In this document: piece after piece, positions 55,501 through 63,606 of the stretch
How positions within the stretch are numbered: the first letter of the stretch is position 1
How the letters are laid out: the number at the start of each line of letters is the position of its first letter
Assembly: GCA_019359235.1 (NCBI GenBank)
Contig: JAHHHT010000006.1
Location: 248,001-312,000 of the forward strand
Length of the DNA: 64,000 nucleotides
Direction: 5' to 3'
Source: Oscillatoria princeps RMCB-10
Lineage (GTDB): Bacteria; Cyanobacteriota; Cyanobacteriia; Cyanobacteriales; Oscillatoriaceae
Position numbers and translations under genes: made by a program
Notes under the pieces: model-generated
What the model saw: the letters and a program-made list of their open reading frames with translations, nothing else
Database searches by the model: none
Told to the model about the DNA's origin: nothing

Positions 55501-58500
55501 CGGCTGCGTGACAAGCAAATTCTAAATCTCCCACTTCTAAACCGATTTGAATGCCCTCAATCAAAGGCTCTAGATTTTCCCTGATTGGCTCTTTCCAGTG
55601 TCTGGCAATTCCATAATATACAGGAATAATTTTGCATTTAATTTGTTTGGCATCAATTTTATCTAGCAAAGTAACGGCTTGTTTGCCAAATCGATATCCA
55701 GACTCTATATCTCCCATTGGCCCACACAAGACCGCCCCATACCAAACATAGGCATAAGCAGATTCGGGCGAATTTCCATACTCGATCGACAAAGAGATCA
55801 TCGTAAACAGAACCGGCAGCAGCATCGCTGCATTTCCCAGATAAGCCGCTATGACGATCGCCATTAATATCCGCATGGCGGCAAGTTTATCGAGATCCGT
55901 CATTGACGGCAGGTCAGCTAGCTCGTCAATAATCAATTCTTGCGGAGGTTCTTGTTCCAGGCGAACACCTAACATTTCCAGAATCTCTATGCCGGTATCC
56001 ACAGCTGCTGGCATCCGGTTTTGAGCGATATTAAACTGAATTTTTAGCTCGTACACCTTGACTTTTTCAAGGATGGTTTTCGCTTGTTTCAGGATGGCAT
56101 CAGATAACTGTTGCGAGCGCTCAAAGTTGGTGGTTGTGAATTCTGCTTCTGCCGCTTCCAGATAAAGGCTTAACGTCAGGTCATACTGACTCTCCCAGCT
56201 ATCCGCACCAAGCAGTCCCAACCCCACATTCAAATATTTGACAGCGGACTCATACGCAGTTGCAGCTTTCGCTTTTTGACCGGCGGTGAGATTGAGTTGG
56301 GCAAGTTCGTATCTTTCCGCTGCAGAGGTGAGTAAGTCAGTCCCGTAATTCAGTTGGTTGACGAGAGCGAAGATATTTTCTTTTCGTTCTTCGGGCGTTG
56401 TGCTTTGCAGCAGCAGTTGGCCAATTCTCAGGTGGGTCTCTTTTTTCTGGTCATCGGGAATCAGAGAATAGGCAGCTTGCTGCACTCGGTCGTGCAAAAA
56501 CTTGTAGTCAACCTTGACATCCGTTAAACTCATCCCGCCGGATTCCTCCTGACTGAATACCAGCGGAATTTTGTACTCATTGCTTAACGGCAAAATCAAA
56601 CCGGCCTGAAGTGCCGGCCACAACTGTGCTGCAGTCACTAAGGACGATTCCTCGCTGACAACGCTCAAAACGTCTAAGTTAAACGTGTTGCCAATACAAG
56701 CTGCCAGTTTTAAGACTTTCTGCGTATCGCTTGACAGCTTGCGAATATTTCTGGCAATCAACTCGACAACGTTATAATCGCTAATGCCAATCGCTTGAAT
56801 TTGCGCCAGTGACCACTCCCACGCGCCCGAGTACAAGTCATAGACTAACAAGTCTTCCTGGTAAAGGGTTTTAAGCAGTTGCGTTAAGAAAAAGGGATTC
56901 CCCTGAGTTTTGTTGAAAAGTAAAGCCGCGAAATTTCGCGTCTCTACAGACAGAGATTCCGAACGCTCAGATTCATTTAAAGTATCGGCGATTAATTCTT
57001 CAACGTGAGCGAGCTGTAACGGGCCGAGTAGGAGCTCATTTACAGTCGCACCGGCCAGGCGAATTTTTTCAATGCTCTGAACGGTCGGGTGCGCCGGAAA
57101 AACTTCGTTATCTCGGTACGCGCCAATCAGCAATAAATATTGGCTGTCGCTGTCGGTTATCAGCAGTTCGATTAATTTCAGCGATGCCGAATCCGCCCAC
57201 TGCAAGTCATCTAAGAAAACAACGAGAGGGTGTTCTTTGGCTGTAAATACGCCGATGAATTGTTTAAATACCCGACTGAAGCGGTTTTGCGATTCAGTGG
57301 CCCCCATTTCGGGTACGGGTGGCTGCTTGCCGGTAATGAGTTCGACTTCGGGAATCACGTCGATGATGACTTGGCCGTTAAGACCCAAAGCCGATAACAG
57401 TTTTGCTTTCCAATTTTGAATTTGCGCTTCACTTTCGGTTAGCAGTTGCTGAACCAGTGACTGGAAGGCTTGAATCAGAGAAGCGTAAGGAATATTCCGC
57501 TTGAACTGGTCAAATTTCCCCGCAATAAAATACCCGCGCTGCCGCACAATGGGTTTGTGTACTTCATTTACCAAAACGGTTTTACCGATGCCGGAATAAC
57601 CGGAAACTAGCATCAGTTCGGTGGTGCCGGCAGAAACTCGCTCGAACGTTTCCAGAAGAGTGGCAACTTCCGCCTCCCTCCCGTACAGTTTTTGCGGGAT
57701 CAGCAATTGCCCCGCTTTATCGGCACTTCCGGCTATAAAGTCGAAAGTTGCGCCGAGCGTTTGCACCTTCATCAGACAGGTTTCCAGGTCAAACTTCAGC
57801 CCCAGGGCACTTTGATACCGGTCTTCGGCGGTTTTTGCCAATAATTTCATCACAATATTTGAAATCGCCTCTGGGATTTCCGGATTCAGCGCGTGAGGCG
57901 GCACCGGCATCTTCGCAATGTGGCTGTGCACCAATTCCAGAGGCTCGCTGGCGTTAAAGGGCAACTCCCCTGTCAGCATTTCATAAAACGTGACGCCCAG
58001 GGAATAAAAGTCTGTCCGGTAGTCCACTGACCGATTCATTCTGCCCGTTTGCTCCGGCGACATGTAGGCCAGCGTGCCTTCGAGCAAGTCAGGATGGCTG
58101 AGTGTCGGGTTTTCTTTCTCCAGCCGCGAAGAAATACTAAAATCAATAATTTTTACTTGCCGATTGGCCGGACTTATGATAATATTCTGCGGCTTGATAT
58201 CTTTATGAACAATTTGATTTTTGTGAAGCTCCTCCAGGGCAGACGCTAGCTGAATCGCGAGCCCGAGAAACTCAACAACTGGCACCGGCTGAGAATTCAT
58301 CCAATTTTTGAGGGACTCGGCCCCCAAATCTTCTAAAATCAGCGCCAAGCCATTTTGATAGCTTTCTAAGCTATAGGCTTTGACAATCCCTTTACTGTCG
58401 AGCGATTGAAGAATTTTATGCTCGTGCCGCAACCGGGTAATATCTTCTAGGCTGGGATACTCGGACTTTAGGGTTTTGACAATAACGCTCGCACAATCGG

Positions 58501-58585
58501 CCTCGCGCCGACCCCGATAAACGACGGTTCTCACTCCCGCGTGAATGGATTCGATGAGTTGGTAACCCGGTAGGGTGATGTTCAT
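52541..58585 (-). CDS. Giant hybrid Ser/Thr kinase - AAA ATPase - GAF - histidine kinase - REC
   Basis: 2014 aa. Order: Ser/Thr kinase (1-270; HRD is HKDIKPQN and DFG is DFSIS), AAA_16 ATPase (about 295-640; Walker A GYSGIGKT), helical TPR-like region (650-1290), GAF (about 1340-1490), coiled coil, HisKA (His about 1547, SHELRTPLNG), HATPase (DTGVGI, GTGLGL), REC (phospho-Asp about 1848, ILMDLVMPVMDG), then an unmatched 85-residue acidic tail. This is the HstK-type architecture of filamentous cyanobacteria and of some fungi. Ligands are unknown. The DFG Gly-to-Ser change is common in this family and need not abolish activity. Start ATG 58585. Confidence 0.95.
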   Translation of the reverse strand: MNITLPGYQLIESIHAGVRTVVYRGRREADCASVIVKTLKSEYPSLEDITRLRHEHKILQSLDSKGIVKAYSLESYQNGLALILEDLGAESLKNWMNSQPVPVVEFLGLAIQLASALEELHKNQIVHKDIKPQNIIISPANRQVKIIDFSISSRLEKENPTLSHPDLLEGTLAYMSPEQTGRMNRSVDYRTDFYSLGVTFYEMLTGELPFNASEPLELVHSHIAKMPVPPHALNPEIPEAISNIVMKLLAKTAEDRYQSALGLKFDLETCLMKVQTLGATFDFIAGSADKAGQLLIPQKLYGREAEVATLLETFERVSAGTTELMLVSGYSGIGKTVLVNEVHKPIVRQRGYFIAGKFDQFKRNIPYASLIQAFQSLVQQLLTESEAQIQNWKAKLLSALGLNGQVIIDVIPEVELITGKQPPVPEMGATESQNRFSRVFKQFIGVFTAKEHPLVVFLDDLQWADSASLKLIELLITDSDSQYLLLIGAYRDNEVFPAHPTVQSIEKIRLAGATVNELLLGPLQLAHVEELIADTLNESERSESLSVETRNFAALLFNKTQGNPFFLTQLLKTLYQEDLLVYDLYSGAWEWSLAQIQAIGISDYNVVELIARNIRKLSSDTQKVLKLAACIGNTFNLDVLSVVSEESSLVTAAQLWPALQAGLILPLSNEYKIPLVFSQEESGGMSLTDVKVDYKFLHDRVQQAAYSLIPDDQKKETHLRIGQLLLQSTTPEERKENIFALVNQLNYGTDLLTSAAERYELAQLNLTAGQKAKAATAYESAVKYLNVGLGLLGADSWESQYDLTLSLYLEAAEAEFTTTNFERSQQLSDAILKQAKTILEKVKVYELKIQFNIAQNRMPAAVDTGIEILEMLGVRLEQEPPQELIIDELADLPSMTDLDKLAAMRILMAIVIAAYLGNAAMLLPVLFTMISLSIEYGNSPESAYAYVWYGAVLCGPMGDIESGYRFGKQAVTLLDKIDAKQIKCKIIPVYYGIARHWKEPIRENLEPLIEGIQIGLEVGDLEFACHAAAHYCYFTIFSGEELEKVEREQAKYVAMTVKLKQEHDTLCIDLYRQLVLILLGKVRDNNRLLGGREEKIISSLKESKNGTVLFLYWVAKIIILYSFKDYEGAVSSVKLASEYAGFGSGSMHSVFYNFYHSLALLALYPKAQPQEKEQYLSEVEVNQEKMKTWAFHAPSNFQHKYDLVEAVQSGVLEQNEKAMDYYERAIAGAREQGCTQEEALANELAAEFQLSLGREKIAKTYMTDAYYGYVRWGAKAKVEDLEARYPQLIMRSPVTETLPDRAVTIASLTSTGSQTEFLDLATLMKASQAISGEIVLAHLLDKLMKILIENAGAETGALIFSKSGEFVVEASGTKDEVRVLQSLPVATSGLLPVSVLNYVTRTQKDVVVNDASRESVFNTDPYIAQHKPKSLLCAPIFYQGKLNAILYLENNLIAGAFTPKRVEVLRMLSAQAAVSLENARIYADLETANQKLEESSHTLEAKVEERTQEIKEKNSRLEVEIKERQLAEQAAAAANRAKSQFLANMSHELRTPLNGILGYAQILKRNKNFTEQQNVGVHIIHQCGDHLLTLINDVLDLSKIEAGKMELHPSEFLFSDFLQGIVEICRIKGEQKGIALMYEPVTPLPTGIRADEKRLRQVIINLLGNAVKFTEAGGVTFKVGVTDSGEWAMGSGPSWRPAVPKIRFRVEDTGVGIAAEQLSKIFLPFEQVGDTVRQIEGTGLGLAISRQIVEMMGGELKVESTLGKGSAFWFDLELPQVEDWAARHNKTEKIVRGFAGAKRKIMVADDKWENRSVLVNLLAPLGFEVIEATDGQDCLNKALSFKPDCILMDLVMPVMDGFEATRRIRKSSELKEVPVIGTSASVMSTEYQGSLEAGCNAFVPKPVRAEELLECLRFHLGLEWIYEESEMSAPDDPAQTPSGEISEPEIIAPPVEELAVLFDLAMSGDLGGIQKQVEKLQQLEAKYGPFASHLSQLAKNFEEEKILEFVEQYMEGNT

Positions 58586-59001
58586 TAAGGTTCTCCCGAT
58601 CAGTACAAGTAACGCCAGTCAGCGGCACCGCGCTAAAAATGTCCCAGTTTTACCGGAAAGCCTCGCCAAGCCATTCAGAGCCACCCGGACATCTACTGCT
58701 GTCATTCTTTCTATATAATGCCCTGGAATTTTTAAAATGACACGGTTTTTAATAAAATTTAATAAATCCGTATTTTCACTCTCCTGAAAACTTAAAAAAT
58801 CTTGCGGGCCGAAAAGAAGCGATGGCCATGCAGAGGCCAAAAAAGTTTAACCGCTTCCAGCCCATTAACTTTTGCTTGCGCAGGCTTTGGGCAGCTAGAG
58901 CGCCGCTCTTGTAAGAGTTTCAAGGAAGTGGACAGGTGATCGGCCTGGCGATCCCTATTTTGATATCCGCTCCCACAAATCCACTCCCACAGGCCCAAAG
59001 G
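58586..59001. other. Upstream region of the hybrid kinase operon
   Basis: No gene. From 58586 to 58840 it is AT-rich with homopolymer runs and may hold the promoter. Short ORFs here are not convincing. Confidence 0.4.
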
Positions 59002-59244
59002 TCAGCCTGTCCCCTGAGCCTCAGATCGTGAAGCCACTGTCTCCCCGCTCACTGACTGCCTCGCTTCTCTTGGTACAAGACTTGCCTCCATTCTGACAGC
59101 CCCTTCTTTGCCAAAACGACTTTGCTGAGTTTTCCCACTGACAGTCCAGTCAAAGGTCGCGCCTTCACCGGCTCCTTGAGAACCGGACGCCAGACAGGAA
59201 CCATTACCGAGACTGGAGCCAAGCATTCCGATCCAGTGATTCAT
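59002..59244 (-). pseudogene. Relic of a duplicated efflux-adaptor 5' end
   Basis: An 80-codon frame starts MNHWIGMLGSSLGN, matching the adaptor start MNHWLGMLGSSLD at 50805 in 12 of 13 positions, and then diverges (SCLASGSQGAGEGATFDW). It has no membrane helix or lipoyl domain. The upstream DNA is also related: the 22-bp block with GGCCGGCTCTGTGTTA sits at the same distance as upstream of the adaptor. Thus promoter, leader and first codons were copied, and the rest is lost or replaced. A short functional protein cannot be excluded. Confidence 0.6.
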
Positions 59245-59535
59245 CTTCAGTTTTAAAATTATCTTTTCTGAACGGATAATTTTGGCCAATGTTCAACCTG
59301 GGGAATAGATTCTCATCCCAGCGTCAGCGCTTGTTGTTCAGGCCGGCTCTGTGTTACACTCGATTCATCTGATTTTCCAGTCAGACAAACATGTCCGCCC
59401 TCCGCTCCCCCCAAACCCGCTCTTAAACAAGCTATGCCTCTCTCATCTCTTTCTTAACTCTTCAGAGCCAAACCCCCGTCAGGGTTAGACGCGATAGCTT
59501 CAAAAAACTTAACAAAAAACTGTGTTACTTTGGTT
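59245..59535. other. Duplicated promoter region and spacer
   Basis: 59245-59356 resembles the DNA upstream of the adaptor gene (50806-50915), including GTTCAACCTGGGG / GTTCAAGC and the shared 22-bp block (59335-59356). From 59357 to 59535 there is no recognised feature. Confidence 0.5.
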
Positions 59536-59558
59536 GTAGGGTGCGTTCCGCACCCTAC
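59536..59558. repeat. Perfect GTAGGGTGCG hairpin upstream of kinase 3
   Basis: 10-bp perfect arms (59536-59545, 59549-59558) with a 3-nt loop, 36 bp before the ATG at 59595. It belongs to the family of 7429-7461 and could fold in the kinase leader. Confidence 0.7.
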
Positions 59559-59594
59559 TGCTTACTTTCTAGCGCGTTAAGGAATCGCAACATT

Positions 59595-61115
59595 ATGCTG
59601 CAAGCCGGACAAGTATTGCACGACCGTTACAAACTGAAACAAAAGTTAGGACAGAATGCCGGTCGCCAAACCTGGCTGGCTGAGGATTTAACAGCACAGC
59701 CCGCAGGGGAGCCGGTGATTGTCAAACTCCTGTCCTTTGGCGGGGATGTGCAGTGGGATGACCTCAAACTCTTTGAGCGAGAAGCCCAGGTTCTCAAACA
59801 GCTTTCCCACCCCCGAATCCCCAAATATCGCGATTATTTCTCTATCGATGACCGAACGCTCTGGTTCGGGTTGGTGCAGGAATATATCCCCGGTTCATCC
59901 TTCAAGGAATTGCTGAATCAGGGCATAAAGTTCACGGAAAAGGAACTCCGCAAAATCGCTGAGGAGATATTAAAAATCCTGGTTTACCTGCACGAACTCA
60001 ATCCGCCGGTTCTCCACCGCGACATCAAGCCCAGCAACTTAATCTGGGGTGAGGACAAACGGGTTTATCTGGTAGACTTTGGCGCGGTGCAAGACAAGGC
60101 GGCGGCGGAAGGAGCTACCTTTACTGTGGTGGGAACTTACGGGTATGCGCCGGTGGAACAGTTTGGGGGGCGAGCGGTGCCAGCATCGGATCTCTACGCC
60201 TTGGGAGCCACTCTAATTCATCTAGCCACCGGCACCTCACCGGCAGATTTGCCCCAGCGCGATATGCGGATTCAATTTAGCGACAGGGTTAGCCTGAGTC
60301 CCAGCTTTGCCAGCTGGATCGGACACCTGACAGAGCCCGCCTTGGAGCGGCGATTTATCAGTGCCGGTGAAGCGCTGGCGGCTCTCCAATCTGGCTTTAC
60401 TGCGCAAAGCAGCTCTCAACTGACTAATTCTCCCCACACTGGAAAAATCCTCCCGCCCACTGGAAGTCAACCACTTGAGGCGGTTGATCCCGAGGGTTTT
60501 TCTGCCTGCGTTGCTAAAACAATCCCTCAGCCCTCTAATAGCAGTGTGCGGCTCAAAAAATCTCATAAAAAGTTGAGTATTGAGATGCCGTTTAGATGGT
60601 CACTTTTAAGGTTTATGTTCGCCAACAATAAGAAGGTTTTGGTAACGCTATCAACAATATATGCATTTTTTATGGTTTCCAATTTTTTTATTTTATTGAT
60701 TTCGGGTTTTTTTAGGGGCGCGAGCTTAGAATTTATTATCTGGATTGGCCTTGCATTTCCTTTACTGGAATGTATGCATGGCTTCCTGGGAGCGCTGGCG
60801 ATATTCGGCAGTATAGGAATAGTAGACGGCCTGGTTAATATGCTGATCCCGACAAAAAATTTTCGGGCTGTTTTCCAGAGGAAGGTTTTTACTCTGGAGT
60901 GGTATTGCTGGGGATTTTGCTATTCCCAACAGCAGGAAAGGACTGCGGATATTCAAAATGTTTTAAAAAGTGTGATTGAAATCTCTCCATCAGTAGAAAA
61001 ACCGATAGTAGAGATCCACACCAGCCAGCAGGAATACTCATTCGGTCAGGGACTGACCGAGGCTGAGTGCGCCTGGCTGGCACAAGAAATCCAAACCTGG
61101 CTGAATCTCAAATGA
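59595..61115 (+). CDS. Membrane-anchored Ser/Thr protein kinase 3
   Basis: 506 aa. The kinase domain is paralogous to kinases 1 and 2 (LGQNAGRQTWLAED, VIVKLLSFGGD, HRDIKPSNLIWG, DFGAVQDKA, VGTYGYAPVEQFGG). Two hydrophobic regions lie at about 350-420, and the C-terminus has EYSFGQGLTEAECAWLAQEIQTWL as in kinase 1. ATG 59595 is chosen because it aligns with MLQAEQV of kinase 1. The 3' end overlaps the stop codon of the convergent helicase-like gene by 8 bp (61108-61115). Confidence 0.9.
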   Translation: MLQAGQVLHDRYKLKQKLGQNAGRQTWLAEDLTAQPAGEPVIVKLLSFGGDVQWDDLKLFEREAQVLKQLSHPRIPKYRDYFSIDDRTLWFGLVQEYIPGSSFKELLNQGIKFTEKELRKIAEEILKILVYLHELNPPVLHRDIKPSNLIWGEDKRVYLVDFGAVQDKAAAEGATFTVVGTYGYAPVEQFGGRAVPASDLYALGATLIHLATGTSPADLPQRDMRIQFSDRVSLSPSFASWIGHLTEPALERRFISAGEALAALQSGFTAQSSSQLTNSPHTGKILPPTGSQPLEAVDPEGFSACVAKTIPQPSNSSVRLKKSHKKLSIEMPFRWSLLRFMFANNKKVLVTLSTIYAFFMVSNFFILLISGFFRGASLEFIIWIGLAFPLLECMHGFLGALAIFGSIGIVDGLVNMLIPTKNFRAVFQRKVFTLEWYCWGFCYSQQQERTADIQNVLKSVIEISPSVEKPIVEIHTSQQEYSFGQGLTEAECAWLAQEIQTWLNLK

Positions 61116-63498
61116 GCACCGGCTCAGAAACCGGCACAGCCGCATTCACCAAAGACAGCAGCGGCCCAGTCTGCTCCTGGCCACTCACAGCCAGGTCACT
61201 GTGACAGAGGAAAAGACGCTCACCGGCACGCCCCAGCAAATCCAGCAAAATCCGCCGCAGCCGCGCCTCGTCAGCAAAAATGGCCTCTTCCTCGCCCCAA
61301 GGCCGGCCAAACCGGCTCTGGAGAAACAAAAAAGCACCAAATCGCACCGCTTCCCCGCTACTTTGCCACAAAGGCGAACCGGCATCCAGCCAGAAGTGCC
61401 AGCGGTGAAACTTGCGATTGAAGCGGTACTGAAAAATCGTGCCCAAGGTAACAGCGCCGCCAGTTGGCCAAACCGGCAATTTCGGGTAGGGGCTGGCGCT
61501 GATAGTTCCCCGGCGCAGCAGCTGAATAAATTGCTCAACGCCGGTGGAGTGCGCATCTGAGACAGATGCGCCTGCGCCGCAATCGCCGCCTGCATCTAGC
61601 ATGCCGGTGCGATCGGAACTCTGGCGCAGTCGCCCATCCACTTCCCAGTAGTGCAGAGCAATCTTAATCAGTTCCCGCAAAGCCGTCAGCTGATCGTAGG
61701 GAAGATTGCCCCCTCTCCACATAAACTGCTGGATCGCTCGGTCGATAACCGAAACCGGGCTGGGAATCAGCCGCTGTTCCAGTTGCAGTCTCTGTGTTTT
61801 TAGCCAGCCGACAATCTCCTCGTAGGCGCGGGTTGCCCGGTATCCCAGCCGGTCCCAGCGGGGAAACGCCGTCACCGGCAGCAAGCGGGGGTGCTCTATA
61901 TCTGGGTAAAAGCAGTGATCCACCAGCAGACCGGCCCGCACCGGGTCAATGTCAGCAGTCAGCGGTGAGCGGGTTTGAAGCGTCAGCCCTGAAGTGTCAA
62001 GGGTGAAGGGTGAAATTTCATCCTCTTTTTCTCCCCCCCTCCCGTGCTCCCGTGTTCCCGTGCCCCCTTCAGACTGCCGGCTCAGCACCACGAGCATTTC
62101 AGCCACCGCATCCCTGTCCACCAAACGCCCCAGTCCCGGATATACCAAAGCCAGCAGCGTCAGCAGGGCCCGAATCACAGGGGAGCTGGCCAGGGGGCGC
62201 TGCTCGTTGAGGGGCTCAACCGCTATCCCCTTGCTGCCAAGGATTTCCATCAGAGTGTAGCGGGCGATGGCGTCCAAACCGGGAGTAATCACAGCGATGT
62301 CTTGGGGCTGCACCTGTCCCGATTTGACGGCATCAATAACGATCTCGGCGGTTCGCCGCAGCAGTTGCGCCCGCGAAGTGGTTTGAATTAACCGCACCGA
62401 ATCGTCAAGGGGGAAAGAATTCCCGTAAACAGTTAAAGAATTGACAGCCAATTCCACCGCCGGCTCTCCCAAGACTTTTGCTAAACCGCTCTGCCCGGTT
62501 AAGGTTTCCACCTCACAGCGCCCAGCCAGACCGGCCAGATACTCGGGGTCGGCGTCCAGCCCCAGCCGCACGGCACCGTCGGGATTGTAGGTAAACGCGC
62601 CGGCGCACCCGGCATCCAGCAGGAAGTCGAACAGGTGGCGGGCGATAGCGGGGTATTCATCCACATCATCCGCCAGCACAGCTCGGAAGCGGCGAGTTAA
62701 GTGCTGCCGGTAGGTGGGATCGGGCAGCAGGTGACGCCAGTAGAGTTCGCAAATAATCCCGTAAGTGAGCAACCCCCGCTCCAAGCACCAGCTCCGCCAG
62801 CGCAGCAGCAACTCACCCGCACCCGCCGGCATGCCGGGGGAATCTTCCCGCTCTGCCAAGCCCTGCTGTAAAATCAGAGGAATGTCTTCCACCGGCGTGC
62901 CGCTAGCAGCCGCCAGCTGCAGCAAGTCCAGGGTGCGGCGAACCTGGCGCGTTTCGCTGACACCCTCTTGGCGCAAAGTTCCGGCGTCTAGTTCGGGACG
63001 CCACAGCCATGTGGCCAATTCCTGCTCGGTTTCCGGGCGCAGTCGCAAGGGGAATTGCGCTCTCAGGTTTAATTGCTGGATTAATAAGGGCCAAAACAGA
63101 ATGACTTGATCTCGGAAAAAGCGCAGGGGTGTGGTTGAGTGGACTGGATAGGGAGCGGGGGTGGCGGCTGCGAGCAGATCTGCCAATTCCACCCAGCCAT
63201 TGGCGGCAAATACTAACATCCCCGGCTTGCTGGGCAAGGGAGGGAGGTCGGATTTTGGATTTTGGATTTTGGATTTTGGGTTTTGGGTGCTTCTGTTCTT
63301 TTGCCCCCCCGCTCCCCCGCTCCCCTGTGCTGGAACACCGGCAGCTGTTGAGAGTGAGAGCCGGTCGAGAGGCGACATCTCGCTCCTGAACATCTCCACC
63401 CAGAGCCGGTACTGCTCCACCAGGCGAGTCGTCTTGCCGCTGCGAGTTGGCCCAGTAATCCAAATGGAACGCGCCTGCACTCTCGTCTCCTCCCGCAT
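61108..63498 (-). CDS. UvrD-like P-loop helicase-related protein of cyanobacteria
   Basis: 796 aa. The N-terminal Walker A is ITGPTRSGKTTRLV (about 14-27). AVLADDVDEYP (about 275) is a Walker B-like DE motif, and GQVQPQDIAVITPGLDAIARYT plus NEQRPLASSPVIRALL match the 2A/2B part of UvrD/AddB-type SF1 proteins. No complete helicase set was confirmed, so activity is uncertain. Two in-frame low-complexity inserts derive from intergenic repeats: NPKSKIQNPKSD from AAATCCA-like heptamers (about 63248-63290) and a Gly/Glu/Arg-rich stretch (about 62030-62080). ATG 63498. Confidence 0.65.
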   Translation of the reverse strand: MREETRVQARSIWITGPTRSGKTTRLVEQYRLWVEMFRSEMSPLDRLSLSTAAGVPAQGSGGAGGQKNRSTQNPKSKIQNPKSDLPPLPSKPGMLVFAANGWVELADLLAAATPAPYPVHSTTPLRFFRDQVILFWPLLIQQLNLRAQFPLRLRPETEQELATWLWRPELDAGTLRQEGVSETRQVRRTLDLLQLAAASGTPVEDIPLILQQGLAEREDSPGMPAGAGELLLRWRSWCLERGLLTYGIICELYWRHLLPDPTYRQHLTRRFRAVLADDVDEYPAIARHLFDFLLDAGCAGAFTYNPDGAVRLGLDADPEYLAGLAGRCEVETLTGQSGLAKVLGEPAVELAVNSLTVYGNSFPLDDSVRLIQTTSRAQLLRRTAEIVIDAVKSGQVQPQDIAVITPGLDAIARYTLMEILGSKGIAVEPLNEQRPLASSPVIRALLTLLALVYPGLGRLVDRDAVAEMLVVLSRQSEGGTGTREHGRGGEKEDEISPFTLDTSGLTLQTRSPLTADIDPVRAGLLVDHCFYPDIEHPRLLPVTAFPRWDRLGYRATRAYEEIVGWLKTQRLQLEQRLIPSPVSVIDRAIQQFMWRGGNLPYDQLTALRELIKIALHYWEVDGRLRQSSDRTGMLDAGGDCGAGASVSDAHSTGVEQFIQLLRRGTISASPYPKLPVWPTGGAVTLGTIFQYRFNRKFHRWHFWLDAGSPLWQSSGEAVRFGAFLFLQSRFGRPWGEEEAIFADEARLRRILLDLLGRAGERLFLCHSDLAVSGQEQTGPLLSLVNAAVPVSEPVLI

Positions 63499-63606
63499 CA
63501 GCTCTGGGGTTGTTGCCGGCAGCCCCCAATTCCCCCCTCCCCCGAATGGGGGTTGTCAGCAGCAGTCGATTTACTAACGCTGGCTGAAGTATACTATAGT
63601 TTACTC

